Virus record (IMG/VR): IMGVR_UViG_3300044972_002389
Coordinates: 166,892 to 230,891 of that record
Strand: one strand, 5' to 3'
Source: a virus
DNA length: 64,000 nt
In this document: positions 8,999-16,575 of the stretch, piece after piece
How positions within the stretch are numbered: the first letter of the stretch is position 1
Layout: each line of letters opens with the position of its first letter
The notes under the pieces: model-generated
What the model was told of the DNA's origin: nothing
The model's database searches: none
Seen by the model: only the letters and a program-made list of their open reading frames with translations
Made by a program: the position numbers and the translations under genes

Positions 8999-9943
8999 AT
9001 GGGCAGCTGGAACGAAACTTGTGGGATCACACGCTTGCCCATCCATTCAGGCGATCCTGTGGTGCTGATCATGTTGAGCCAGGTCACTGACTCTGGTGGT
9101 GCTGATGGCGCTTGCTATGCCAGCCACTACTGGAAGCCCTATGCGCTCCCGCTACGTGCAGTCTACAACGACTACGGTGGTATTGAAGATGTGGGCACAG
9201 AGTGGAATCAACGCTGGATCCTGGGCAAAACTCGCGAAAGCATGGAGAGCATGCCAGAGGGAGAAAATCCCTACCACGAGCCCGCTGTGGATCCACTACA
9301 GCTTGACAGCATGGAAACCCTCATGGAGTGGATTCGATCTGATCGGGTGTGGGTGAGAGGTGCTCGCAATCCCCGGGGCGGTGGGCATCTCCTGGGCTGG
9401 ACCATGTGCCACGCTTGGGCATGGGACCATCTAGCCCAGCAGAGTGAACACTGGAATGGCGATGTGACCACACTGGAGATGAACTACAAGCGGGGTCAGG
9501 AACGCTACCGCAGCCTCTTCAAGCTGGCACAGGATCACCCGGATGGTATGAACTTTGAGATGGCTTATTGGCGCTGGCGGGACACCCACTCCCTACGGGA
9601 TCACTGGGCTGCCTTGCTAACTGGAGGCAGCAGCTTTGAAAGCTATGGTGGTGCCACAACTGGCATCCGCTCTTACGCTGATCTCATGCGGCTGTGGGCA
9701 GTGGCAGGACGTGACGTCGATCATCCCGAAGTTGACGACTTTCTCCGGGAGATGAGTGCCTTTCTGTTGGTATCAGACAACATGTGTGGACTGCGCATGA
9801 CATGGCACCCGCAAACTGGCAAGGGCAGTCAGTGCGCCGAATACCCTCTCTACAAAAGTTTTTTTCTTCGCTGCCAGCAGCATGTGGACCTGATGCTGAA
9901 CGGTGGCGACGATGATGACTGCGACACTGATGACACTCTATAA
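8999..9943 (+). CDS. Hypothetical protein with CGITRLPI N-terminal motif
   Basis: A 314-residue protein starting after AAAGGAG. The N-terminus (NETCGITRLPIHSGDPV) is a pattern often seen in phage and bacterial proteins of unknown function. The middle is Trp-rich and the C-terminus ends in a run of Asp residues (GGDDDDCDTDD). No catalytic motif was recognised. Confidence 0.75.
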   Translation: MGSWNETCGITRLPIHSGDPVVLIMLSQVTDSGGADGACYASHYWKPYALPLRAVYNDYGGIEDVGTEWNQRWILGKTRESMESMPEGENPYHEPAVDPLQLDSMETLMEWIRSDRVWVRGARNPRGGGHLLGWTMCHAWAWDHLAQQSEHWNGDVTTLEMNYKRGQERYRSLFKLAQDHPDGMNFEMAYWRWRDTHSLRDHWAALLTGGSSFESYGGATTGIRSYADLMRLWAVAGRDVDHPEVDDFLREMSAFLLVSDNMCGLRMTWHPQTGKGSQCAEYPLYKSFFLRCQQHVDLMLNGGDDDDCDTDDTL

Positions 9944-9967
9944 CCTCAAAAACAAGGAAACCGTGCT

Positions 9968-10384
9968 GTGAACAACCTCAGCCTTCTCATCTACCTTGCT
10001 GGCGTAACAGGCAGTATTGGTAGCTTTCTGGTATTTGTTGCTGTTCTGTTTGGATTTGGAATAGCAGTCTGCGGTGTCGTTTGGGTCGTAAGTCTTGACG
10101 CTACCAATTTCCGCACTGTGGAATATGCCAATCACGTCAAAATCCACAGCTGGCGCTGGCTTTGGGCGTTTTTGGTGCTGATGATTTTTGTTGGTAGTGT
10201 GTCAGCACTGGTGCCCAGCCGACAGACAGTGCTGCTGATTGCTGGCAGTGAGATGGGCGAGCGAGTGCTCAATCACCCACGCTTCAACCAAGTTGTGGAT
10301 CCTGGACTAGAGCTGGTGACAACCTGGATGCAAAAAGAAACGGCTGAGATCCGCCGGAGCATGGATCCTACCAAAAAGCAGTAA
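9968..10384 (+). CDS. Small membrane protein (two TM segments)
   Basis: About 138 residues starting at GTG. Two hydrophobic helices are visible (roughly residues 5-43, possibly re-entrant, and 60-80), followed by a soluble C-terminal half. It probably resides in the host inner membrane. Function unknown. Confidence 0.65.
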   Translation: MNNLSLLIYLAGVTGSIGSFLVFVAVLFGFGIAVCGVVWVVSLDATNFRTVEYANHVKIHSWRWLWAFLVLMIFVGSVSALVPSRQTVLLIAGSEMGERVLNHPRFNQVVDPGLELVTTWMQKETAEIRRSMDPTKKQ

Positions 10385-10388
10385 TAGG

Positions 10389-11216
10389 CTAGCCCAGCTG
10401 GCCCAGGCTGGTGACAAATCCCGGGCGCCCGGGCTGGTTGTGCAGGATGAACTCGCTTTGTCCTGCACGATCGGTTATCCAGATGATGCTGTTAACAGGT
10501 ATGTCAGCTTGCAGGACTTTCTCAAGCTTGCGGTCTCTCTTTTGCAACAGCTCAGTGATCCAAGTTTGGTCTTCTCGGAACTGCTCCTCTAAATCGTCCC
10601 CATCAGTTATCATGTCACCATCGCTGTCAAAGATGTGATAATAATAAGGGTCTAGGTCAGGGTCATTGGTGGGCTCATCAGTGCGCACATATTGTTTCCC
10701 TCTCCAAGTGACTTTGCCCTTTTGGTTATACTCTTGCACTGCTTGTTGAATAGCCTGATCAGTTATGGGCTTGACCTTCATGAGCCTGGGATCTACTCCT
10801 GCAAACCAAGCTGCAACGCGGGGGTCACTTGTCCAGCTGAGTGTGTGCCGGGGACCACCTTTGTCACCCACAGGGGTTTGAGCTCGATAGAGACGTATGG
10901 TGTCGCCAAACTTCCTCCGCAAGGCCGCTTGCACTGGCCTAAAACTCTGCTCCAGGCTGGCTCGGATCCGTTGGCCCCGCTCACTTGGCTGTGGGCTGTA
11001 GGCATCTTCCAGTTGAGCACTTTTCATGATTCCGCCCCACATGCCCTTGTTTTGGGCATCCGGTGGCACTCCTACAAATCCCTCTAGGGCATCAGCAGCC
11101 TCTCCGGTCAAACTGTCATCAGCTTGGTCCACTAGATTTTTGATGCCCAACTGCTCAACGCTGATGTTGGAGAAGCTTTCCCGTAGGATCCGGGGATTGA
11201 GATCTGTTATACGCAT
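10389..11216 (-). CDS. ADP-ribosyltransferase-like protein (R-S-E type)
   Basis: This is the only convincing minus-strand gene in the 6-37.6 kb region. From the ATG at 11216 it encodes 275 residues: a helical N-terminal 100 residues and a C-terminal part with mono-ADP-ribosyltransferase features. These are IRLYRAQ (arginine of the NAD-binding strand, near 108-111), LSWTSDPRVAAWFAG (the S-T-S strand with the usual WT-x-D-x-x-x-A-x-x-FA pattern, residues 126-140) and QSEFIL (Q-x-E catalytic loop, residues 253-255). T4-like phages carry ARTs (Alt, ModA, ModB) that modify host RNA polymerase and translation factors. A TAAATA motif abuts the start, hinting at late expression and perhaps virion packaging as for Alt; that is inference. 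Confidence 0.72.
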   Translation of the reverse strand: MRITDLNPRILRESFSNISVEQLGIKNLVDQADDSLTGEAADALEGFVGVPPDAQNKGMWGGIMKSAQLEDAYSPQPSERGQRIRASLEQSFRPVQAALRRKFGDTIRLYRAQTPVGDKGGPRHTLSWTSDPRVAAWFAGVDPRLMKVKPITDQAIQQAVQEYNQKGKVTWRGKQYVRTDEPTNDPDLDPYYYHIFDSDGDMITDGDDLEEQFREDQTWITELLQKRDRKLEKVLQADIPVNSIIWITDRAGQSEFILHNQPGRPGFVTSLGQLG

Positions 11217-11220
11217 GGGA

Positions 11221-11226
11221 TATTTA
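11221..11226 (-). promoter_or_regulatory. Possible late promoter motif before the ADP-ribosyltransferase gene
   Basis: TAAATA on the minus strand, 4 nt before the ATG at 11216. It is weaker evidence than the other late motifs because the spacing is short. Confidence 0.35.
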
Positions 11227-11238
11227 CGCAAAAAATGG

Positions 11239-11267
11239 TTGACAGGCCAGCCTCCTTGTGCTACATT
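11239..11267 (+). promoter_or_regulatory. Early sigma70-type promoter
   Basis: TTGACA, 17-nt spacer, TACATT, divergent from the ADP-ribosyltransferase gene. It is followed by an AAGGAGG ribosome-binding site and the GTG at 11293. Confidence 0.7.
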
Positions 11268-11292
11268 CCTTACTGTAAACAAGGAGGCTGCT

Positions 11293-11487
11293 GTGAGCGA
11301 TGAACCCCAACTGGATGGCATGATCCCACTTTCTGCCCTAGCAGATTTCCTCCGTGATCATCTCACCGTTGAGGTGGAGGTGTATGAGGAGAACTACAGC
11401 CAAGGCTACGTTACCACTGAGGTCACCATTAAGTTGGGTGACATTGTGATCACCAGGGGCTCGGACAACCACAACTACACGCGCTAA
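11293..11487 (+). CDS. Hypothetical small protein
   Basis: A 64-residue acidic protein (start GTG, 7 nt after a perfect AAGGAGG). It looks like one amphipathic helix followed by beta strands (VEVEVYEENYSQGYVTTEVT). No family recognised. Confidence 0.65.
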   Translation: MSDEPQLDGMIPLSALADFLRDHLTVEVEVYEENYSQGYVTTEVTIKLGDIVITRGSDNHNYTR

Positions 11488-11512
11488 CAGGCGATTTTTT
11501 CAGAACAAATGG

Positions 11513-11541
11513 TTGACAGGGTGGTCAACCCATGCTAGTAT
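11513..11541 (+). promoter_or_regulatory. Early sigma70-type promoter
   Basis: TTGACA, 17-nt spacer, TGC-extended TAGTAT. It drives the genes at 11570 and 11777. Confidence 0.75.
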
Positions 11542-11569
11542 GCCTACATAAGCTAAAGGACGTAGAGAG

Positions 11570-11764
11570 ATGCAAGTTTCCGAGCTGATTGAACGGCTGC
11601 AAACCTTGAAGGAGCAGCACGGCGATGTTCCTGTGATGGTAGGCAATGACGATGGCGACGTATGGGATTGCATTATTGCTACCCATTATGTAACAGAGCA
11701 AGATGAGTTTCCCAGCAACTGGAACATGCCAGAAGGCTTTGAGTTTATCAAGCTCAGCAACTGA
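11570..11764 (+). CDS. Hypothetical small protein
   Basis: A 64-residue protein (MQVSELIERLQTLKEQHGDV followed by a short beta region). The opening helix resembles many small phage proteins that begin with a V-x-ELI-x-x-L pattern. It is first in a two-gene unit with 11777. Function unknown. Confidence 0.65.
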   Translation: MQVSELIERLQTLKEQHGDVPVMVGNDDGDVWDCIIATHYVTEQDEFPSNWNMPEGFEFIKLSN

Positions 11765-11776
11765 AGGATCAAGATC

Positions 11777-12205
11777 ATGGACATCACTGCATTTGGCAAG
11801 ACCCAACCGCTGGAACAGCATCTTTGGGAGATTGCCAACACCCGGCGAGATGAGTTTCCCAAGGATGTGATCAACCTCATGCTGGCAGCCTACTCTGTCA
11901 TCGAAAGCCAAAAGATTTTCATCCAGCAAGGTGACGAGCGTGAGGCTCGGATAAACACCCAGCTCAATGCCAAGCTGGACCAACTGCTGAGTTGTGTGGA
12001 TCAGCCTCGTTGGTTGGTGCAGGGCACGGTGAGCGTGAGCCACTACATGCAAGATGGGCGCGAGCAGAGAGTTGAGACCCTGGTGGTGCTGGCTGACACT
12101 GAGCAGGAAGCCTGTGACAAGTTTGTGGCTCATTGGGAGAGCAAGACCTCAGAATATGCCGTCTACTACACTGCCTGGGCTGACAAGGCCCATCAAACTG
12201 GTTGA
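11777..12205 (+). CDS. Hypothetical protein
   Basis: A 142-residue protein. The N-terminal half is helical and the C-terminal half alternates beta and helix (WLVQGTVSVSHYMQDGRE, TLVVLADTEQEACDKFVAHW), which looks like a small alpha/beta domain. Its TGA stop lies inside the -35 box of the next promoter. Confidence 0.7.
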   Translation: MDITAFGKTQPLEQHLWEIANTRRDEFPKDVINLMLAAYSVIESQKIFIQQGDEREARINTQLNAKLDQLLSCVDQPRWLVQGTVSVSHYMQDGREQRVETLVVLADTEQEACDKFVAHWESKTSEYAVYYTAWADKAHQTG

Positions 12206-12229
12206 CACTGACTAGAGTTATGCTACAGT
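12202..12229 (+). promoter_or_regulatory. Early sigma70-type promoter
   Basis: TTGACA, 16-nt spacer, TGC-extended TACAGT. It drives the genes from 12258. Confidence 0.75.
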
Positions 12230-12257
12230 GCCAGAGACAGAGTAAGGACCTTTGCCC

Positions 12258-12419
12258 ATGACAGTAATCCGAGAAACATGCGAACTTTGTGAGCATAACA
12301 GGCTCTGCTATTGCAGATCATGTGATTTGAGTGGCGAGCCCAACCCAGAAGCTTTCACCAGAAATGAACTGGTAGAGGCACTAATCTCCTACTACAGGGC
12401 CCCAAGGACCGCTGAGTAA
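12258..12419 (+). CDS. Small Cys-rich (zinc-finger-like) protein
   Basis: A 53-residue ORF beginning MTVIRETCELCEHNRLCYC. The spacing CxxC-x6-CxC-xx-C suggests metal binding. It has its own promoter about 30 nt upstream, and its TAA overlaps the ATG of the next gene (TAATG), arguing for translational coupling and for a real gene. Confidence 0.6.
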   Translation: MTVIRETCELCEHNRLCYCRSCDLSGEPNPEAFTRNELVEALISYYRAPRTAE

Positions 12420-12811
12420 TGAAACTTCTTCGATTCCGCGAGAAGCATGGCGATCGAGTTTTCCTTTTCAAAACCAAAGAGGAACTTCAGCTGATCCTAG
12501 CGCAGGTTGCACAGGAAAGGCTGGACGAAGGCTATTGGTATGACACTGAGAATGGCAGTGATCAGGTTGACAGGCTGTGGCCCATGCGGCATCTCAGTGA
12601 TGCGGACAAGATCGCACTTCTGCTCAAGAGGCTGCACGACCCTTCTGCCCGGCCCAACACCAACCCTACCAGCTATTATCTGCACCAGGTTGCGCAATGG
12701 ATGCGAGCTCGCCGGGACTATGAGTATGAGGGCTGGGATGAACTGCCTGTCGAACAGTGTCAACTCACCCACTACGAGGGCAGCGTGCGTCGCACCAGCT
12801 CTGCAACATAG
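12419..12811 (+). CDS. Hypothetical protein, paralogue of 13329
   Basis: A 130-residue protein. It shares about half its residues with the product at 13329: both begin M-(K/R)-L-(L/I)-RFREKH, share LILAQVAQERL, (D/E)NGSDQVD, HLSDA and end with a GSVRR motif. Function unknown; the pair looks like a recent duplication. Confidence 0.72.
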   Translation: MKLLRFREKHGDRVFLFKTKEELQLILAQVAQERLDEGYWYDTENGSDQVDRLWPMRHLSDADKIALLLKRLHDPSARPNTNPTSYYLHQVAQWMRARRDYEYEGWDELPVEQCQLTHYEGSVRRTSSAT

Positions 12812-12822
12812 AGGTTGATATC

Positions 12823-13010
12823 ATGAAAACACTGGCTAGGTTTGGTGTTTGAATGGAGTGTGGACAAGAACAATGTGCTGTGGATCAGCCCAAACCAAAC
12901 TCGCAAGCAAGCTTTTTTTTGATCAACATCAAGCGGAGATCCAGCGCCTCACTCGGGAGGCTATCCAATCCATCTCTGCCAAAATCATTGCGGTGAACAA
13001 CAACCCATAA
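12823..13010 (+). pseudogene. Frameshifted remnant gene
   Basis: The ATG at 12823 opens MKTLARFGV and stops after nine codons. The start matches the N-terminus of the intact gene at 13752 (MRTLARFAI), and both follow one of the two paralogues (12419, 13329). Protein-like sequence continues in two other frames (FEWSVDKNNVLWISPNQTR, then FDQHQAEIQRLTREAIQSI) and ends at TAA 13010. The second shift coincides with a run of eight T at 12913-12920. Either the gene decayed or the assembly has indels here. Confidence 0.5.
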
Positions 13011-13016
13011 GAGTCG

Positions 13017-13044
13017 TTGACAATCGTCTGTGGTGTGCTACACT
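13017..13044 (+). promoter_or_regulatory. Early sigma70-type promoter
   Basis: TTGACA, 16-nt spacer, TGC-extended TACACT. It drives the genes from 13074. Confidence 0.75.
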
Positions 13045-13073
13045 AGGCACAGGAAACAAATGGGAGACATGCT

Positions 13074-13301
13074 GTGAAGAAACGTGTTGTTGTCACTTTG
13101 GAACTGATTTACGACCATCCCGAGACTGTGACAGTGCGTGGCAAACAGGTGGCCTATCCCTTTGATGTAGGCTATGTGTTGAGCGAGATCAAGGGCACGC
13201 TAGAATGCAGCGACTATGGTGTTTGGGGCCTGCAGAAGGTGAACGGCGGCTGTGTGAGTCACCTGCAACTTGTGCTAGCTGACGACATTGTTGACGAGTA
13301 A
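13074..13301 (+). CDS. Hypothetical small protein
   Basis: A 75-residue protein starting at GTG after GGGAGA. It alternates beta and helix (RVVVTLELIYDHPETVTVRG) and has an acidic tail. First gene of the 13017 promoter unit. No family recognised. Confidence 0.62.
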   Translation: MKKRVVVTLELIYDHPETVTVRGKQVAYPFDVGYVLSEIKGTLECSDYGVWGLQKVNGGCVSHLQLVLADDIVDE

Positions 13302-13328
13302 TTCACTCATCACACAAGGAACCCTCTG

Positions 13329-13742
13329 ATGCGACTGATTCGATTCCGCGAGAAGCATGACGACCGTGTGTTTGTTTACTCCACAGGATTGGAGAAGCAG
13401 CTGATCCTTGCCCAAGTGGCACAGGAACGCTTGCAGGACGGCACTTGGTATGATGATGAGAATGGCAGCGATCAAGTTGATCTCCTCAAGCCCAAGACTC
13501 ATCTCAGCGACGCGGAACGGATTGGCCAACTGCTGGAGAAGCTCTTTGATCCCAGCAACCGTAGCGATGCTAGCAAGGCATACAAGCTAGGTGAGCTCAC
13601 TTATTATCTCGGCCTGGTCGAGCGTTGGATGGGTGGCCGCAGGCACTATGAATACGAGGATTGGGACGAGCGACCGGTTGACGCCCTAGAGCTCAAATGC
13701 CACCAAGGCAGTGTGCGCCGTAATACCAACCGGGAAGATTAG
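13329..13742 (+). CDS. Hypothetical protein, paralogue of 12419
   Basis: A 137-residue protein with the same landmarks as the 12419 product (RFREKHDDRVFVY, QLILAQVAQERL, ENGSDQVD, THLSDAERI, GSVRR). It is slightly longer owing to an insertion near residue 80. It precedes the intact copy of the gene whose remnant follows 12419. Confidence 0.72.
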   Translation: MRLIRFREKHDDRVFVYSTGLEKQLILAQVAQERLQDGTWYDDENGSDQVDLLKPKTHLSDAERIGQLLEKLFDPSNRSDASKAYKLGELTYYLGLVERWMGGRRHYEYEDWDERPVDALELKCHQGSVRRNTNRED

Positions 13743-13751
13743 GAAAACACC

Positions 13752-14072
13752 ATGCGAACTCTAGCCCGCTTTGCCATCCGCCCTGCTGACAACCAGTATT
13801 CAAAGGGTGACCTTATCCTGGGCGCCATGTGTGAGGAACACGCCACCAACCTTCTCAAGCCCAACCATGTGTATGAGATCCGCGAGATTGATGGTGTGCT
13901 CACTATAGCGGACATGGGCGAGAGTGCCATGGGCATGTATCCTGTTGAAGCCCGGGTAGACAGTCCTCTGAGGGGGCAGGTATCGCGTGTGGGTTGGTTC
14001 AACGAGATAGGCCATTTGTTGAGCGTGGGCGATGGCCAGCACTTGGTGACCCGAGAGGAGATAGGCAGGTAG
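13752..14072 (+). CDS. Hypothetical protein
   Basis: A 106-residue protein beginning MRTLARFAIRPADNQYSKGD and rich in beta strands and glycine. An HVYEIREIDGVLTIADMGES stretch resembles a small barrel. It is the intact version of the remnant at 12823. Function unknown. Confidence 0.68.
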   Translation: MRTLARFAIRPADNQYSKGDLILGAMCEEHATNLLKPNHVYEIREIDGVLTIADMGESAMGMYPVEARVDSPLRGQVSRVGWFNEIGHLLSVGDGQHLVTREEIGR

Positions 14073-14090
14073 GCTGCGGGGAAAAACTGG

Positions 14091-14118
14091 TTGACAGCGC
14101 CCTGCATCGTGCTATAAT
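14091..14118 (+). promoter_or_regulatory. Early sigma70-type promoter
   Basis: TTGACA, 16-nt spacer, TGC-extended TATAAT (perfect consensus). It drives the gene at 14145. Confidence 0.85.
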
Positions 14119-14144
14119 GCGCACACAAGCAAGGAGCCGACCTT

Positions 14145-14699
14145 ATGAGCCGCGGAAAATATAGCCCTGCAACTCCTCGCAAGAACAGTGACGCACGCAT
14201 GAAGCTCGACGCGGTCGAACAGTTCGATCGCAACGCCTATGGTGAGGTTCCCTCTCCCTACCAGGCAGGGGTTGACCAATATGATGAGAAGATCCATTTC
14301 GTCAACTATGACGAGTGGGGCTACGACAGCTATGGCTACTCGGCCTGGCTTGAGGATGGCACGTTTGTTGGCCTTGGGCAAGGTGTAGACAGGCTGGGCT
14401 ACACTGAGGATGACTACATCACCATGAGAGATGATGAGTGGGAGGATGTGTGCTGGAGCATTGATCCTGCGGTGTTCAAGCTTCCTTGCCCTGGTATCAC
14501 ACTCCGCCAAACTCCCCGGGCCATTCTCAGCCAGCTTGAAGGAGAGATTCAGCATATTTTGAACCGTGCTGAGGATGAGATCAAAAAGGCAAAAGAAATA
14601 GGGTATCACACCGAACTGTTTCACCAGCAAGGTCGACAGAGTGCTGCCAACGAGCTGCTTAAGGTTGTGGTTCGCCTACAGAAAGAACAAAACGGTTGA
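14145..14699 (+). CDS. Hypothetical protein
   Basis: A 184-residue acidic protein. The middle is Tyr/Trp/Asp-rich (YDEWGYDSYGYSAWLEDG) and the last 70 residues form an amphipathic, probably coiled helix ending RLQKEQNG. It has its own promoter. No family recognised. Confidence 0.7.
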   Translation: MSRGKYSPATPRKNSDARMKLDAVEQFDRNAYGEVPSPYQAGVDQYDEKIHFVNYDEWGYDSYGYSAWLEDGTFVGLGQGVDRLGYTEDDYITMRDDEWEDVCWSIDPAVFKLPCPGITLRQTPRAILSQLEGEIQHILNRAEDEIKKAKEIGYHTELFHQQGRQSAANELLKVVVRLQKEQNG

Positions 14700-14723
14700 C
14701 AGCCCCTTGAGCTGTGCTATAAT
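14696..14723 (+). promoter_or_regulatory. Early sigma70-type promoter
   Basis: TTGACA, 16-nt spacer, TGC-extended TATAAT. The TGA stop of the preceding gene is inside the -35 box. It drives the gene at 14751. Confidence 0.85.
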
Positions 14724-14750
14724 GGGCATATAGAGACAGGAGCACGGGAC

Positions 14751-15164
14751 ATGAGCAAGAAACTGGAAGTAGGCGACGTGTTTGAGGCCTGCAAGAACAT
14801 GAGTGTTTATGCCAAAATCCCCAGCCACTTTGCCTATGTCAACCGGCCCAACGATCCCACTCCTGCAAAAACTGAGGTGCGAGTGGGATGCCTCATGTGG
14901 CGAGACGATCATGCACTGGATCTCGGCTACCTCAAGGGTCGCTATGTGGTGGAGCATGCTCGGAGTGAGGGCGGCGGCACTGGTCACGGACCCCATGACA
15001 TTTACCCCGACGGTTGGCACATCCGGGCTCGCAAGCTGAACGTAGATGGCAGCTACAATGCCACTGGTGTAGAGATCGAGTTCTACCAGAGCGGTGCGTT
15101 CACTGTGGTGAACAAGGATGTGCCCGTGGTAGGCAAGCTGCACCGGATTTTTGTGGCTGAATAG
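14751..15164 (+). CDS. Hypothetical protein
   Basis: A 137-residue protein, mostly beta, with a GGGTGHGPHD glycine/histidine loop and RVGCLMWRDDHALDLGY strand. A single-gene unit with its own promoter. Function unknown. Confidence 0.68.
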   Translation: MSKKLEVGDVFEACKNMSVYAKIPSHFAYVNRPNDPTPAKTEVRVGCLMWRDDHALDLGYLKGRYVVEHARSEGGGTGHGPHDIYPDGWHIRARKLNVDGSYNATGVEIEFYQSGAFTVVNKDVPVVGKLHRIFVAE

Positions 15165-15176
15165 ACAAAAAAGCGG

Positions 15177-15204
15177 TTGACAGCAGGCCAAACCCTGCTA
15201 TAAT
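15177..15204 (+). promoter_or_regulatory. Early sigma70-type promoter
   Basis: TTGACA, 16-nt spacer, TGC-extended TATAAT. It drives the genes at 15233 and 15487. Confidence 0.85.
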
Positions 15205-15232
15205 GGGCACACAGAGAGAGGAAGCAACACCA

Positions 15233-15487
15233 ATGTTCAAGTTCGAGCTGGACCAGACTGTCTACTATCTCATGGACAACCGGGTGTGCAGTGCTCCGGT
15301 GTTGTGCCGCATGCTGGTGGAGAATCAGCATCCCAAGTGGAATGCCACCGACAAGCAGGCGGAGTTTTTCCAGCGTTTTGGTCCCTGCCGTGTGGTGTAT
15401 GCCACCTGCCATGGAGAGCATGAAGAAGCCATGCTGTTTGAGAGCCGCGAGGCACTGGCTGCTGCCATCATTGCGGAACAGATCTAA
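15233..15487 (+). CDS. Hypothetical small protein
   Basis: An 84-residue protein (MFKFELDQTVYYLMDNRVCS) that looks like a short barrel followed by a helix. The start follows a GAGGAAG ribosome-binding site. The stop overlaps the next start (TAATG). Confidence 0.65.
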   Translation: MFKFELDQTVYYLMDNRVCSAPVLCRMLVENQHPKWNATDKQAEFFQRFGPCRVVYATCHGEHEEAMLFESREALAAAIIAEQI

Positions 15488-15726
15488 TGACTGCTGAAGG
15501 AAAAGTGCTGTATCAGCGGAATACAATGGGCTATTGGATCTTGCGACATCCATCAGGGTTGTATCCTGTTGATACAACACAGGGTTTTTGGAGTAATCAT
15601 AGGGTGGCAGCCATGAGATTCCACACAAAAGAGGAAGCTGATGCCTGTGCTGCCTATCTCTCCACGAGTGTTATAAGCGGGATCAAATGTAACATGCTCT
15701 TGGTGGAGATGTTGTTTCAGATGTAA
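15487..15726 (+). CDS. Hypothetical small protein
   Basis: A 79-residue protein; the pattern GYWILRHPSGLYPVDT followed by an EEADACAAYLS helix is a common small phage fold of unknown role. Coupled to the preceding gene. Confidence 0.62.
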   Translation: MTAEGKVLYQRNTMGYWILRHPSGLYPVDTTQGFWSNHRVAAMRFHTKEEADACAAYLSTSVISGIKCNMLLVEMLFQM

Positions 15727-15766
15727 ACAACGCTTTTGGTATCAATATCTAACCCACGGGGTAATT

Positions 15767-16243
15767 ATGAACGGCGCCGGACATGCAGACTACTGTAACA
15801 TACGAATCAGTCGAGAAGGGCTAGCACGCGGCAAGCTCGAGCTAGTGCATCGATATGTAATCTACTTTGCACGACAGTATGTGACTGATTATCTTACAGG
15901 AACTGTAAGCGGAGCACATCTCAAGATTGGCCAAAGCACTTTGTTCAATTCGCTGCAACGTGGCCGAAACCAAGCGGGTGGTGATTTTAGAATTCTAGCT
16001 GAGCTGTGTTTTCAATCAGCTGATGCTGCCAAACAGGCAGAAAAATATGCTCATTATCTTTTCATGAACGATCAGGTACGCGGTCCGCAAAATCAGCAAG
16101 AATTGTTCAACATCCCTGATCAAGATGTTGAAACCCGTGCAAAGGCGCTGATTGCCTATTGCACCACCAACAATGATCATCCGTTGCCTTTTGTTGAGGC
16201 CCTGTTGTTTACAGGCGGACAAGAAACCGTGGATATTATCTGA
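15767..16243 (+). CDS. T5orf172/Mug113-like (GIY-YIG-related) protein
   Basis: A 158-residue protein. The core YVIYFARQ strand, a gap, then LKIGQST, an RGRNQAGGDFRILAEL segment and a helix carrying AEKYAHYLF fit the T5orf172 domain, a GIY-YIG-like nuclease fold common in phages and viruses, where KIG replaces YIG. Role in DNA or RNA cleavage is possible but unproven; no helix-turn-helix or NUMOD repeats are attached. Confidence 0.6.
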   Translation: MNGAGHADYCNIRISREGLARGKLELVHRYVIYFARQYVTDYLTGTVSGAHLKIGQSTLFNSLQRGRNQAGGDFRILAELCFQSADAAKQAEKYAHYLFMNDQVRGPQNQQELFNIPDQDVETRAKALIAYCTTNNDHPLPFVEALLFTGGQETVDII

Positions 16244-16250
16244 GGCAGAC

Positions 16251-16517
16251 ATGAGCAAAAATCCCACTTCCAACCAAATCATCTCTTGGGTCAAAGCCGA
16301 AGCGCAAGCTCGCCTAGACAATGCTGGTTATTCTGGACGTTATGATGATGGTGGATACGGCGCTCTGCTGCGTGAGGTAGAGGCTTATCAAGCCGGCCAG
16401 GCCGGCACAGTGCCAGGCTCTTGGGAACCCATCATTGAGAAACATGTTCGGCAGCAGGATGCTGAGTATCAAGAGTATCTCAGGCTAGCCAACAAGTTTG
16501 GTCCACCAAAAAATTAA
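16251..16517 (+). CDS. Hypothetical small protein
   Basis: An 88-residue protein starting after GAGG, helical and charged (IISWVKAEAQARLDNAGY), with a C-terminal QDAEYQEYLRLAN helix. Second gene after the T5orf172-like gene. Function unknown. Confidence 0.62.
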   Translation: MSKNPTSNQIISWVKAEAQARLDNAGYSGRYDDGGYGALLREVEAYQAGQAGTVPGSWEPIIEKHVRQQDAEYQEYLRLANKFGPPKN

Positions 16518-16520
16518 GGC

Positions 16521-16548
16521 TAGACATAAAACAGCATCCTGCTATAAT
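16521..16548 (+). promoter_or_regulatory. Early sigma70-type promoter
   Basis: TAGACA, 16-nt spacer, TGC-extended TATAAT. It drives the gene at 16576. Confidence 0.75.
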
Positions 16549-16575
16549 GCCCACATAGAGAAAAGGAACCCAGCC

